Shown in pieces: positions 1-11,086 of a stretch of DNA of 64,000 nt. The notes beneath the pieces were generated by a model. The model had not been told where the DNA came from. It saw only the letters and a list, made by a program, of their open reading frames with translations, and did not search any database. Source of the DNA: Ooceraea biroi (lineage: Eukaryota > Arthropoda > Insecta > Hymenoptera > Formicidae); NCBI RefSeq assembly GCF_003672135.1, contig NC_039517.1, positions 11,370,601-11,434,600 of the forward strand. Direction: 5' to 3'. The first letter of the stretch is position 1. Each line of letters starts with the position of its first letter. Position numbers and translations under genes: made by a program.

Positions 1-67
1 TGATTTTTGCAGATTCAATGGGTGGTGGTTCCTCGTTCGCCACGAATTCTCCAGTGATTCTACTATA

Positions 68-517
68 CAGGGTGTCTGGTAATCTCCGTGCAACCGATTA
101 ATGGCATATAGTTCAGGTCTAACTGAGTCGAAAAGTCCTCTACCATTTTGCAATTTGCGCAATAGTTAACGAGTTATTAATTGTTAAAAATCGCTGTATT
201 AGTCCGGCCTACCGCCGAATACAAGCGCGTGGCGAGATGCAACCGCCTAGCGATCGAGTACTTAACGATCACAGTGGCAATGGCTAGGCATGCCATTTGT
301 AATAAACAATTCTCGCGCCTAGCAACTTCGATCGCTAGGCGGTCGCATCTCGCCGCGCGCTTGCATTCGGCGGTAGGCCGGACTAATACAGCGATTTTTA
401 ACAATTAATAACTCGTTAACTATTGCGCAAGTTGCAAAATGGTAGAGGACTTTTCGACTCAGTTAGGCCTGAACTATATGCCATTAATCAGTTGCACGAA
501 GATTACCAGACACCCTG
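68..517. mobile_element. Foldback MITE, CAGGGTGTCTGG termini, TA target duplication
   Basis: The element begins CAGGGTGTCTGGTAATC and ends with its inverted complement, flanked by TA on both sides. The arms run roughly 68-251 and 336-517, so almost the whole element is one hairpin. It encodes no transposase. Open frames can be read on both strands of the arms, but they are mirror images of the same palindrome and I do not count them as genes. A one-armed relative lies at about 21734-22005. The termini and TA duplication fit a non-autonomous Tc1/mariner-type element. Confidence 0.85.
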
Positions 518-540
518 TATAGCATTTTAGCTGTCATAGC

Positions 541-740
541 TCCGCTATTCTCCTTGATATTGATTTACCATCGGATTACCACTTGTTCCGCTCGATGCAA
601 AACTACCTGATAGACTAGCATTTAAAAACCGAGGTTAAAAGGGATTGATAATTTTATAGCGTCAAAGAATAAATTTTTCACGGAATTAATTTGTTATCTA
701 AATGTTGGCAAAAAGTAGTAGATACTGACGAAGACTAATA
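541..740 (+). pseudogene. Mariner transposase C-terminal remnant
   Basis: The + strand reads LPSDYHLFRSMQNYL from about 562. This is the mariner motif around the third catalytic aspartate (the D of PSDYHLF). Frameshifted remains of the usual C-terminal helices follow (the ID.F..SK.KFF.. and V.TD motifs), with stops near 618 and 647. Only about the last 60 codons survive, and the rest of the gene is absent. It starts directly after the first MITE. Confidence 0.6.
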
Positions 741-789
741 GGTCAAATGTTAATTAACATAAACATTTGATCTATTAGTTTTTAATAGT

Positions 790-1809
790 AAATAAAGTTG
801 TGTAAAAACGGATCGAACTCTTATAATTCCTCGGCCAGATTTTTGTCAAGTATCATTACTTTATTTTTTTTATAATCGATATATGTATGCTTGTATCGAT
901 TAGGAACCTGAATTTCTGATGAATTTCTATTTTACGGTCCATTATGCAGAGGCGATAACTGATTTCACTATCGATGACAACTGCCTCTGCTTATTACATC
1001 AGTTATATCTAATTTTCTTGTGAGAATTGGTATGTGTGTAGCGAGTGCTATGGGCCATTTGCAAGATTGTTCGCATTATTGTGCTGGTACTTCGAAAGAC
1101 TTATGATAAAAACACAACTCCTTAGTTATTTGATTTCTAACTCTTAAGGAACTCTTACAAGAGAAGTGCACGAAGTGTTAATCGCAATTAGATCTGTATT
1201 ATATATCATTGGAAAGTCTTGCAGAGTAGAGTCCAGCTGTACAATATCTGGCTTGAATGATGCTTATAGAGGGCGTTATGTACAATAGAAGTTATATAGT
1301 TACATGTGTACTTTTGATGAAAATATAATGTATTATTAACCCCAAACCGATGCAAAAAAGTGGAACAGAAGCAAAAGGAGCACAAAAAACTTTATGGGGC
1401 CAGTGATATAAGATTTGAGACGCTCAACATGCCAATGTGGAGTAGAGGGGATGTGCACACAACGAGACTCGTGTACATGTGTGCCTGCGTCTAGCTTCGG
1501 ATTATCCGAATCGGATGATAGAAAAGAACAGAGATACTGTTCTGTCTCAAATCAATTGTATAAATTTTAATTCGAATATTCTATTTAATAAAACATAAAT
1601 CGCGCTTTTCTTTTGAGAAGTAAAGTAAGAGTGAAGATAAGAGAAGAGAAGAGAAAAAAAGCGAAAAGACTAATTGAAATGATAACGTTCGAAAAAGCAA
1701 TTGTAACAAAGAGATTTACTGCAGAAATCATATGAACATTTAATACATGTAGGATTTTGGTTACAAATCTGGCAAATAAATTCTTCAAATGAGAACTATT
1801 TTGTTATTC
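790..1809. other. AT-rich noncoding stretch
   Basis: No protein motif, RNA gene or clear repeat was seen. Short open frames on the minus strand near 1585-1788 are low-complexity and look like chance. Confidence 0.4.
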
Positions 1810-1814
1810 GACAA

Positions 1815-2138
1815 AACTGGTTAATTTTTATTAGATGACAACACGACGTTTTGACCTTACTTTAGTTCCTTATCAAGTGTATAATATACAGTTATTTTCT
1901 ACAACTTAAAATAAAAGATTAAAAACAAGGATCGAAAATAGAACACACTTACTGGCTGAAAATAACTTTGTGAGAGTGTGTCAAGGAGCACGAAACAACA
2001 CTCATGACGATCAACACACGACTGACACTGACTTACAGAGGGATACAGAAAATGTACCGGCTGTTTACGACACTATTTTATAAATCTCTCAATTATTTGT
2101 TTCAGTGTCAGTCGTGTGTTGATCGTCATGAGTGTTGT
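1815..2138 (+). mobile_element. Penelope-like element remnant with opposed ends
   Basis: On the + strand LQRDTENVPAVYDTIL then a stop (2033-2083) matches the extreme C-terminus seen in the Penelope GIY-YIG fragment at 49.9 kb (VQRDTENLPCVYDHIL). About 150 bases upstream, 1845-1900, the minus strand carries the Penelope-end motif with CAAAACGTCGTG, facing the opposite way. A coding end in one orientation and a terminal motif in the other is the same opposed arrangement as at 14.3-15.7 kb and 49.4-50.3 kb. Only a short stub remains. Confidence 0.5.
1995..2138. repeat. Perfect 37-bp inverted repeat, 70-nt spacer
   Basis: Bases 1995-2031 are the exact inverted complement of 2102-2138, by eye. 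The left arm overlaps the Penelope C-terminal reading frame. Confidence 0.85.
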
Positions 2139-2158
2139 AAATAAATAAAAACATTTTT

Positions 2159-2365
2159 TTATATCTCTTCTTTGTAAAACATTTCCATGGCATCGCAATC
2201 TTGCGGATGAAAGTTTATATAAAAGCATGGGAAACATAAAACCTTGGCGCACCATGAACATTTTATAAATGAGTTTTGTTGTCTACACATGCATTTCATA
2301 TTGTAAATATTCGAAGAAAAGCATAATTGATTAACATTTAAAAAAATATCTTTATTATCAGCCAA
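2159..2365 (-). pseudogene. Cys-rich transposase-like C-terminal fragment
   Basis: A 68-codon minus-strand frame carries the pattern CxC, then CxxC, then CxxC, then HxxxC within about 35 residues (KCMC, CSWC, CFPC, HPQDC). Cys-rich tails of this kind close piggyBac-type transposases, but spacing alone does not prove it and no DDE part lies nearby. It sits between two Penelope remnants. It could also be a fragment of an unrelated zinc-binding protein. Confidence 0.25.
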
Positions 2366-2454
2366 TTTGGATGACCACGCTTCCTGAAAGTAAGTCCGGA
2401 CAGTTTTGAAGTTTCTTTATTATAAATCAATGAAACCAAACTCTTTAGTATTCG

Positions 2455-2830
2455 ACAAACTGGCACTTTATTGATACTGCTCACAACGTTTCAACCTAAA
2501 TTTAGGCCCTTCTCAAGTGAAAAAGTCATTTTCTGAAAAAATATCATTACACAAAAATTACATAAAGTTACATTAGAAGAATAAAATAAAAAAAATTTCT
2601 CAAAGAAAAGACTTACTGGCAGAAAATGATTACATATCATTAGACGAGTGACACCAAGCACGACCGCAATCGACTCATTGTCAGATCAAACAACTGAACA
2701 GCACAAGAAAACAAGTCATATCATATTTGTCAAAATAGGATCATAAGCAATCGGAAAATTCTCAATGTCTCTTTGTAAATTGATAGAATTAATATGAGTC
2801 TTTTTAAAAAGCATTTCTGCAATCTCTTCT
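2455..2830 (-). pseudogene. Penelope-like GIY-YIG C-terminus and terminal region
   Basis: Reading the minus strand from 2830, the peptide EEIAEMLFKKTH...LQRDIENFP ends at a stop at 2716. It aligns with the C-terminal tail of the other Penelope endonuclease fragments here (EIAEMVYIKRH...VQRDTENLP). Downstream to about 2455 lies the Penelope terminal motif (CACTTGAGAAGGGCC ... GGTTGAAACGTTGTG in the minus sense). Only the last 37 codons remain. The GIY-YIG core and reverse transcriptase are missing. Confidence 0.6.
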
Positions 2831-2839
2831 TATGGTTAC

Positions 2840-3835
2840 TCTCATGATGTAAACTTTTTATATTATTCTGATTGGTCTATTTTCGAACTAGTGCAAATAC
2901 TTGGCCAATGGCGTTGGGATTTGTTCAAGTGTTTTTTCTTATGATCTAGCGCTCGCAATTATTACTATATATAGTCTAACGCTGGAGATTGTTATTGTAA
3001 AAAGGAAATTTTTAATTCTGCGGTAGCGGTGGACGTGACAATGGGGACTGTGGTCAATCGGGACCGTGGTCAAGATCAACGTGGCCAAACGGGTGCCACT
3101 CATCATCATTTATTATAGTTTATCTTTCCCACACAATCAAACAAATATTTGATAACACAATCCAATCTATTAAAAACCGAATGAATAAGTCCCACATTAT
3201 AACACCGTAATATCTTTTAAGGGGGGGGGGGGGAACTCTAATTAGAATATCACAAAAATAGCATGTTTCAAGAATTTTTTCTGAAGTAATAAATAATGCA
3301 AATTGTTTAAACTTTTTACAGTTTATTGTGGTATGTTTTTACTCTACAAAAATTATTTTTTTATTAAAAAAGTCTGATTGTAAACACGTGAGTCTATCGT
3401 CGAATGCCAACGCTCCGCGCAGTTGCGTCTAATTGGCGGACACGCTGCCGTCTTTATTTTTCGATCTGAAACAAAATCCGACGAAAATTAATTTTTTAAA
3501 TGTATTTTTATACTCTGTGAACTAACAAAATTATGAAAAAAGTATGAATTTTGTCATATTAAGAGCATCTAAAAAAAAATTTCAAAAGTTGATGTAAAAA
3601 TTTAGGATTGTTTATGCAAAAACAATTGTTTATTATTAATTTTTTTAAAACGTTTTTAGTTCACATAGAACAATTTTTAGTTACGAACAAAATAGCGAAA
3701 ACTAGAAGTCGATTGGCTGATTAGAAACTTTTTTATCGTGTCCGCCAATTACGAAAAAGCTGTTTCGAGAAAAACGCATTTAAAGATTTTTGTATAAAAT
3801 TTTAACATTAATGACAAACTTACAGCTTTTCCAAG
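2840..3835. other. Noncoding AT-rich stretch with G13 run
   Basis: No coding potential was recognised. A run of 13 G lies at 3221-3233. The final 100 bases (about 3700-3835) resemble sequence just 3' of the second Mutator-like fragment near 23.2 kb (GAGAAAAACGC(A/G)TTTAAA), so they are probably the 3' end or intron of that transposon family. Confidence 0.4.
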
Positions 3836-4642
3836 CTAATCTGCCATCCCACACGAATACAGGAGGCCTTCCTCTTGCTCGTAAAATTCATTTTGTTGAG
3901 TGTTGGAGAGCCGTCGTGCCTCCTTCGTGTTTTCTTGTGCACGAAGATTCTGTCTCGTCTTTCGCTGGTCGTCGTAATTGTCGTAGAAAGATTTGCATTG
4001 GCAGCCAATAGTTATTTCCAACGATTGCATCGTTCTTAAAAGTGACGAATAACCTTCATTGAAAACCCCTGCAGCCAAAAAAGAAGCGATTTTCAGTACT
4101 TTAGAGCCACAATGCAGATGTTTGGGAGCCAAACGCCAGATCGTTGAATTGAAACTTTCATTGGGATTTTGCGTGTATCCGCCTAAGCATCTCTGTAGAA
4201 GATCGTCCCTTGACAGATTCTGATAAACGGGAAGAAGGTGTTTTTCAATTTCAGAAGAAATAAGTTGTTTTGGATGAGTGTAATTGTCCAGCTGTCCACG
4301 TGCTTCCGCTTTACGCCACGAACACCAACTATCCGCACCTATCGGGCAACATTCATGTCTGGGGTGATCATCTGTCGAGCAATAATGATACAGCGATGCC
4401 ATTATAGCTGTCCTCATATTCAAGACTGAATCAATGTTTTGTCTAATTGCTAAACCATAATTTTTTGTTAATTTAACAATGATACCGTCAGTTAGCTTCC
4501 CTCTTCCTCCTAGTTTTTCTTTCTTCTTAATATTTCGCAGTCGGGTGCCTATTCGCTTTTCGACGTGTCCAACACATTCGCTTTTGATTACCGTGCAGTC
4601 ATCGCCGTATGGATTTAAACACAAAAACACACACACACACAA
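3836..4642 (-). pseudogene. Mutator-like transposase, C-terminal part
   Basis: A 268-codon open frame with an unusually well-kept run of family motifs: NPYGDDCTVIKSECVGHVEK, GGRGKLTDGIIVKLTKNYGL, then CCPIGADSWC, ERCL-type LLQRCLGGYTQNPNESFNS, W.LAPKHLHCG, and a Lys/Arg-rich tail ending GLLYSCGMAD. I recognise this as the C-terminal half of the insect 'Mutator-like transposase domain' proteins. The catalytic N-terminal half is not visible upstream, so the gene is truncated, or the rest lies beyond an intron I cannot identify. No stop or frameshift was seen within the frame. A shorter relative lies at 23262-23452. Confidence 0.65.
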
Positions 4643-5598
4643 ATATATGTTAATTTATAAGAAATGTTAGTATATATGCAATTATAGAGAAAAAAACAAA
4701 CAAATTTAGAAATATTGAAAAAAATAAAAAAAGTAAAATTTTCTTGTCAGCTCTACGTTGACCATTTCTGGGTCCGGCAGAGGGCGAGAACCTGACTTAT
4801 TTTGTCAATTAAAAGTAATCCCCCGACTTCATTGTTATCTCTGTGCGAAAAAACTGTTGCCAGGAGTAACTAGCGTATTAAATACGAGAATACGGACGGG
4901 GCGCGTATGTAGCGATATAGAGGTACTTTTAGCTTATTTTTGAAAAATGCGTTTTCAGAATATGACCTTATCATATATGGTTGAATTGTCGTTAAATATG
5001 CTTGAAGTTTTGCTGAAAGATAAATTTTAAAATTTTCAAAAATTGTGGAGGGGGAAAGGAATTTCGAAAAATATGACATTTTCGAAAAATCTGATTGCAC
5101 TGTTATACAGTACATTAGAATCCATAAAACTTTTACTTGAAACTTTTTCTTATATGTTTTATTGTTTCGACGGTATTCGCTAAGAAATATAAAACCCGAT
5201 TTTTTTCAAGAGGGTGTTTCACCCCCTTAATGGCAAAACGGGCCGATATAAAAAAATATGTATCTCATATTTTGACCTAGACAACAACATATTCAAAGCT
5301 TATCAAAATCGGCGTGTGACACTTGGGTAATGTTACTTGTCAGCCGCCCGGCGCGCGTACTTATACCTTGTTACGTCCCGGCTAATCGCGGCTACAAATT
5401 TTGGAATGCAGGACTCGGACGTGTAGCACGGGACTAGATCACTGTTTCGGGTTACCGAATCCGAGGATTCTACCCGGGGATACTCGTGATCAGAGTGATT
5501 TCGCCAGGAGTGCAGTTCCCGCGGAAGGGTGGCAGGGTCGCTCTTTGTGAAAAATTTCGGTTCAATAAAGGGGTGGCCGATGGCGAATTTATTTGAAT
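4643..5598. other. Noncoding; possible LTR-like GC-rich block at 5345-5580
   Basis: Nothing was recognised from 4643 to 5340. From about 5370 a GC-rich block begins TGTTACGTCCCGG and contains TTCAATAAAGG near its end. That recalls the LTR family at 36752 (TGTTACGTCC), but similarity beyond the first ten bases is not evident, so I do not call it an LTR. Confidence 0.3.
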
Positions 5599-5856
5599 TT
5601 ACTTGCCCCTAATTAAACCGATGATTTCGTTATAACAACGCGTGCATCTATGGGCCGGTCGGTAGGTCGTTAATGATGCGGAACAATAGATACAGATTAC
5701 ATCGATCACACGGGGCCCGATGTTCAATTTATGAGTCTCCGTTTTCGCGTACGTGTTATGATAGATGGGTCCGATTCGTGAGGATTTGCATTGTTCGCAT
5801 AACGCGGCTTGTGTTTCGACGTCTTTGTGTCCGCGCGTGATCACGCAAAGTGCCAT
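5599..5856 (-). CDS. Cys-rich hypothetical, possible downstream exon
   Basis: An 85-codon open frame with three CxxC pairs (CEQC at about residue 20, CIYC at about 55, CTRC at about 72) spaced like a treble-clef or zinc-ribbon fold. I do not recognise the family. It lies in the same direction as, and about 280 bases downstream of, the frame at 6139-6575, which ends at a good splice donor, so the two could be exons of one gene. There is no convincing acceptor directly before this frame. The G+C content is higher than in the flanks. Confidence 0.3.
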   Translation of the reverse strand: MALCVITRGHKDVETQAALCEQCKSSRIGPIYHNTYAKTETHKLNIGPRVIDVICIYCSASLTTYRPAHRCTRCYNEIIGLIRGK

Positions 5857-5864
5857 CGGGTTGT

Positions 5865-6101
5865 ATTATAATGAATCAACCTCATTAGCTCATTAATGGA
5901 CGACTGCAATACTGTTCTGACCTTTACTTTGAATGAGTTAATCACCTTCATTAACTTATCATTAGAAAGCTGTAGTAATATTCTGAATTTTACTTCGAGT
6001 GAGTCACTAACTACATTAATTTATCATTAGAGAGCTGTAGTAATATTCTGCATTTTACTTTGAGTGAGTCAATAACTTCATTAATTTATCATTAGGCAGG
6101 C
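5865..6101. repeat. 65-bp tandem repeat, about 3.5 copies
   Basis: Units of 65-66 bases (TGAGTNANT...CATTA..TTATCATTAG...CTGTAGTAATATTCTG) are phased at about 5935, 6001 and 6066, with a degenerate unit before 5930. The repeat fills the gap between the two frames at 5599-5856 and 6139-6575, so it would be intronic if they form one gene. Confidence 0.8.
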
Positions 6102-6138
6102 CGGGGTAAGTTGATTGGTAATAGCATGATAATTTCAC

Positions 6139-6575
6139 TTACCGAGGGGTTCTTGGTTACTCTCGATCCAGCTCTGTACCTTGATCTCTTGTGCCAGCCT
6201 ATCGTAATGAGTTCGGCGAGGGTCCCCCTCGGGAATATCCTGGCACAGAGGGTACCGCAGATTGCATGAAATGGGGACCAGACTCGTTGCCCACGTGGCT
6301 TCGTTGCTTCCGTTCGTGATTAGAATCACTCGGTGTGATACGACAGAGTTGCTGGTCACTCTCGGTTTCGTGAGTCGCGTTATGATCGAATTATTGTTAT
6401 TTCTGTTAGTGTCACGGTCGCGTGGTCGGAAAAGTGCCTCGTATTCTGGGTCAATGTAGTGAGGCTCGATGCCGTAATACTGCGAGACGACGGTGTTCAC
6501 TGATTCTAAGTTAGAAAATATACGAGCTAAACGTCTTGCACGGTGTTTCTTCCCTCCTCGTCTCGTTTTCGTCAT
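6139..6575 (-). CDS. Hypothetical basic protein, candidate first exon
   Basis: A 146-codon frame starts MTKTRRGGKKHRARRLARIF, strongly basic, then a polar Asn-rich middle and no recognised domain. Translation past residue 144 runs into CTCG|GTAAGTG at about 6139, a near-consensus splice donor immediately followed by an in-frame stop, which suggests the true exon ends there. With the Cys-rich frame at 5599-5856 it would give a basic-plus-zinc-ribbon protein. I cannot name it. It could be a domesticated or transposon-borne gene, or a chance frame in GC-richer DNA. Confidence 0.3.
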
Positions 6576-8246
6576 TAGAACTTCGTCATTTATGCAAAAG
6601 TTACTGTTAAACGTGCGCGCCTCAGTTAGAGTGTACCTTGTGGTGCGAGTGGTGCGGAAAGGGGTTCGTTACCGAGTGACCGCTCCGTGCGTTGTCCGCA
6701 CTGTAAGACTGTCAGCTCAGCAGAATGGAGACCAACGTGCGTTGTCCGCACTGTAGGCTTGTTAATTGGTTGCACACACACACAAACACAATGGACCGAA
6801 ACTGAGGTAAGCTGCGTAAAATTTATAGTCGCTGAATTATGATCAAATCGGCTTGGTGGTCAAAAATAAAAATAAATCGTAAATTCAAGCACACAAAATA
6901 CATATATTCTAATAAAATGAATTGGTGGAAATACAATTGTTCTTACAAAATTTAAGTTAACTACTACGGTTATTAATGCTAACGTTTAAATTTAAGATAA
7001 CTCTGAAATACGAGGATTGAAAAATATTCTAAGTCGAGATACGAAGATTGGAAAATATTCTAAGTCGAAATACGAAGGAATGGAAAAGTTCTAAGTTCGA
7101 ATTAGAGATTGAAATAGAAGAAGGCTAACCGTGGCCCTTGAGTGTCGAGTGAACCTCTTGGTTCGGAGTCGCGAGTCGAACTGAACTTTTCCGGTCCTGC
7201 AATGAGGTCCTTTGTTTTCGGCGGCTCGGTGCTGCGGCGGTTCGGTAGTGAGGGTCCCCTCTCTCGTGAGAGTGGGTTGGAGAGTGGGACGTCCCTCGTG
7301 GAAGTAGGAGTACCGACAAAATGGCGGTTCCGAGGTGCGTCTTGTGCGCGTCGTTCGGACCGTTGAGAGAAAAGAGAAAGTTCGATTTTTACCGGGACGT
7401 GACAACCTGCGGTGCGCGCTCGCATATTATGAGCTGTATCTTTACAACTACTTCGAATTTCGATTTAATATTTTACAGGCATATTCTTCTCGATTAGAAC
7501 TATCGACTAAGAAAAAAAATTTTTTCTAATTAGAGTTCCCCACTTAATAATGTCACTCAAACCTTTAATATGTGGGATCTTTACAAAAGTTTTATACTTT
7601 TGTGTGTCAACAACTATGTTACCAATACTAGTGTTGTTCAAATTTTCACTATTTTTAATCTTCTTGCGTCGCCTGTTAATATATATAATATATATATAAT
7701 ATATATGACTATCTAAAAATGCGGTGGATAATATGGAGGAAAAAATAATAGGAGGGAAGATATTCCCCCGCAGCGTGTCTAAGCAGACGTAAGGGGGGAA
7801 CAGTAAACGCCATATTGGTGTGGGCTACTGAAGCGCTGAGATTTGAAATAGCAGTAAATGCAAAGTAGAAAAATTCATGAATAGTATTTATGAAGATGAT
7901 ATAGTAGTAATAAATATGTTTTAATATGCAGTAATGTAATGATGTTTATTATAGTAATGATGTTTACGATAGTGTGTAAAAGTAATAAAAAAAGATGAAA
8001 ACTACACCTAATTTTGAAAGAATAAACAAGACAAACAAAATAGTTTGCTGGATACATAATTTTATTTCTTACAATACGAAATAAAAACTATATTTGTATA
8101 AATATAAATAAATTAATATCACATGTTATATTTTTGAACACAAAACTATTAAATTGTAACTTATAATTTATAACTTAAAATTTTTCAAATGTAACATAAT
8201 AATAATAATGAAATAATATTATTTAAAGGACAATAATTTGCATATA
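6576..8246. other. Noncoding; two 20-bp repeats, TA-rich tracts
   Basis: A 20-base word (CGTGCGTTGTCCGCACTGTA) occurs twice 50 bases apart near 6687 and 6737. A (TA)-rich tract lies at about 7677-7711. From 7870 to 8240 the DNA is AT-rich with repeated TAATGATGTTTA words. A 58-codon ATG frame at 7321-7497 begins with a CxxC but has no other support. Confidence 0.35.
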
Positions 8247-9224
8247 CAGGGTGTCTCTTAAAACGCGCCCACTAAGTACATAGTGTTATTCCTGAGGTGA
8301 TTTTAAGACGAAAATCCTAATACCAAAATGTCGAGGATATAATATTATAGTTTTTAAATTGTAAGCATCTGTAGTTAGCGAATTAGACTGCCTAAAGTTG
8401 GCGCGCTCAGGTACGGTACAACGCAAAGTGCTAAAGGCGAGAACTGACTGTCGCCCCTCTTGTGAAATATCGATATGCGAAAATAAGATTATTTTTGCTA
8501 ATGTTTTCATGCACTAAAAATTGTATTCCTCCTGTAAATATGTAAAATATTAAAAAATAGAAAAGATTCCTTTCTTTATAAAAATAATTATCTTTTATTC
8601 ATAGTATTGAAGAAAATTTTATGGTAAGCTGTTTTATTTTTTAATAGTATAAAAGATACAGTAAATGTTCAGATTGGGGGCGACTTCACCGATTTCAATG
8701 ACCTTGACATATGTTGTCAGGATCATCCTCCTGAGTGACCTTCAAGAGGTTTTAACTGTCGCTCATTGTTTATTAAAAAGTTATTAATAAAACAAATTTA
8801 ATAGTTACGCATGGCTTTTCAATGTTTCACGTGAAGCAGTATCCACTGTACACTGCTTGACGCTTTCAGTACGAAGCTTCTAACTTTATTTATTTACATT
8901 CCTTCGCGTTTGACCTATGTTGCGTATTTGTATTTGTAGCCTCTCAGTCATCTTCTGTCAGTCGTTGTTGAAAGATTACTTATTACCATCTAAAATGAAA
9001 GTGTACGAGTTCTTAAGAATATGTGATGATAGAAATAAATTATTTGATTATCTACTAAAACAGAGTTCTGTCAAGTTCTATGCGTTGTCCTCGGTGCAAT
9101 AACGCAATGGATTTTAATCGCTATTCCCTATTGTTTCGATGTTACAATGTGGAATATACTCGTAATTGTCATAAAAAACGGTTGAAAAAGAAATGTAATA
9201 CAAAACTTAGTACTCTCCATAATA

Positions 9225-11086
9225 GGGGAGACCGGAGCTCGTTGGCACAAGAGGCAAGTTGGCATTGCGTTCAATTATTGTATTTGTGGCAAAAAGAACT
9301 ATAAGAAAGTTACTTCAAAATAACTCTTTCATAACGTAGATACTTTTCTCAAAGTTTCATTTAAATCAAAAAAGTATTATAATAAAAACAAGGAACATTC
9401 TGATTCAAGAGCAGCCAAGTAAATTTTTGGTAATTATGCATTATAGGGGAGCCAGCCCCGATGACCTTGACCTTGACATATGTTATAGAGGTCACCCTCC
9501 TGAGTGACCTTCAGAAGGTTTTAGCCGGTGGTCATTGTTTATTAAAAACTTAATAACCAAAAAAGTTTAATAATTTTGCACAAATTTTCAGCTATCTACG
9601 CTCGTTCACAGCCCGCTTCGCGGCAGAACGGGGAGCAGGGGTTTCGCCCCTCCCCCCCGCCGGAGCCAGTGTAACAGATTTCACCGTATAGAGTTCAAAT
9701 TAAAAACTTATTAACAAAAGAAGTTTCGAAATTGTAGTAGTTATTTTGAATATCAAAGACAAACGACGAATATGTATATGAACGAAGGAAGGAAAGTCAT
9801 TTAAAGCAGTGAATCGTTAATATATTGAATAGTTTCTTTTAATATAAGTACAAATTATTCTCTGCTTTAACCTAACCTAACCTGGCTCGCCCCTCCCCCA
9901 TCGGGATCCATGCCGTGTACCACGTGATCGAAATCTGTACTGTGAAATCTGTTACATTGACTTCGGCGGGGGGGGGGGGAGGAGCGAAGCCCCTGGCCCC
10001 CAACCCTCCCGCGAAACGGGCTGAAAACGAGCGTATGTGCCCGGGGCTCCACTTTCGGAAAATATAACCTAACCAAGGTTAGGTTAGGTTAGGTTAGGTT
10101 AGGTTAAAGCAGATAATAATTTGTACTTATATTAAAAGAAACTATTCTATATATTAACGATTCACTGCTTTAAATGACTTTCCTTTCTTCGTTCATATAC
10201 ATATTCGTCGTTTATGTCTTTGAATTTTAAAATAACTACTACATTTTCGAAACTTCTTTTGTTAATAACATTTTAATAAATAATGACCGCCGGCTAGAAC
10301 CTTCTGAAGGTCACTCAGGAGGGTGACCTCTATAACATATGTCAAGGTCAAGGTCATCGGGGCTGGCTCCCCTATAATGCATAATTACCAAATTTTTGAG
10401 CATTTCAAACTTTCGTATTAATATTCTTTAGCTTGAGAGAATAAATCTAAGTATCGCATTATTAGTTAAAAGAAATGTTTCTGCTACTGTTAGCACATGT
10501 TATTTTGAATAATGACAATAATTATTTATAATAAAATGATTTAAATCAAATGTATGTAGAGCTGGGGTACGTTGGCTCAAATTTTATGGGGTATGTTGGC
10601 TCATAGCATTAGCATAGCATTAGGTTAGGTACGTTTATGTATTGTTGCTGTGTGAGAAGTGAGAACATACCTACGATCCTACGATTGCTATAGTATTTAG
10701 AAGTGATACATAAAAGTGATACATAGAAGATTAATTGTAAGTAACTTTATATATGTATAATATGAGACTGCTAAAACAATTCTATGCGTGTATATAATAA
10801 TGTAACCTCAAATCTAATTGTAACTGCTGTAATTATCGACGCATAGCCAACTTATACCGTGATGTATGTCAATTTACCCCACTATCGGAGCAAGCTGGCT
10901 ACAATGCAATACGTTCGTATCTCACTCATTACAAAAAACTATGCAGTATACAGGATCGTTTCTGGCATGGAAATGTAGAGAAAGGTTTGCTCTATCATAT
11001 TAGTACAGTTTAATTATTATAATTAGTTGTGTAAAGAGTCGAATGACGAAATTATGAAAATGGTGCCAACGAGCCCCAGTCTCCCC
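9225..11086. mobile_element. TA-inserted element J, GGGGAGACC termini, inside Merlin
   Basis: It starts GGGGAGACCGGAGCTCGTTGGCAC and ends GTGCCAACGAGCCCCAGTCTCCCC, flanked by TA at both ends, and separates two in-order parts of the Merlin gene. Internal words such as GGGGTACGTTGGCTC repeat near both ends. There are no coding remains. It carries a large nested palindrome at 9421-10400. A similar terminus (GGGGAGAGTGGGACGAAG) bounds the element at 60367-61269. Confidence 0.8.
9421..10400. mobile_element. Palindromic MITE K with GC-rich and CCTAA core
   Basis: The arms are inverted complements over about 450 bases each, beginning AAATTTTTGGTAATTATGC and including GGGGAGCCAGCCCCGATGACC. The arms carry TGACCTTGACCTTGACA and TTATTAACAAAAGAAGTTTCGAAA. 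The centre holds short CCTAA runs (about 9870-9890, and 10078-10105 in the opposite sense) around a GC-rich block with CCCGCTTCGCGG and GTGTACCACGTGATC, which also occurs in the palindrome at 34.4 kb. A run of 11 G lies near 9968. Confidence 0.8.

Noticed and set aside
177..408. Two 75-codon open frames on opposite strands
   Set aside because: They are the two arms of one palindromic MITE read in mirror image.
7091..7425. Several Arg/Ser-rich frames on the minus strand
   Set aside because: Overlapping frames in a short GC-rich block with no motif; expected from base composition.
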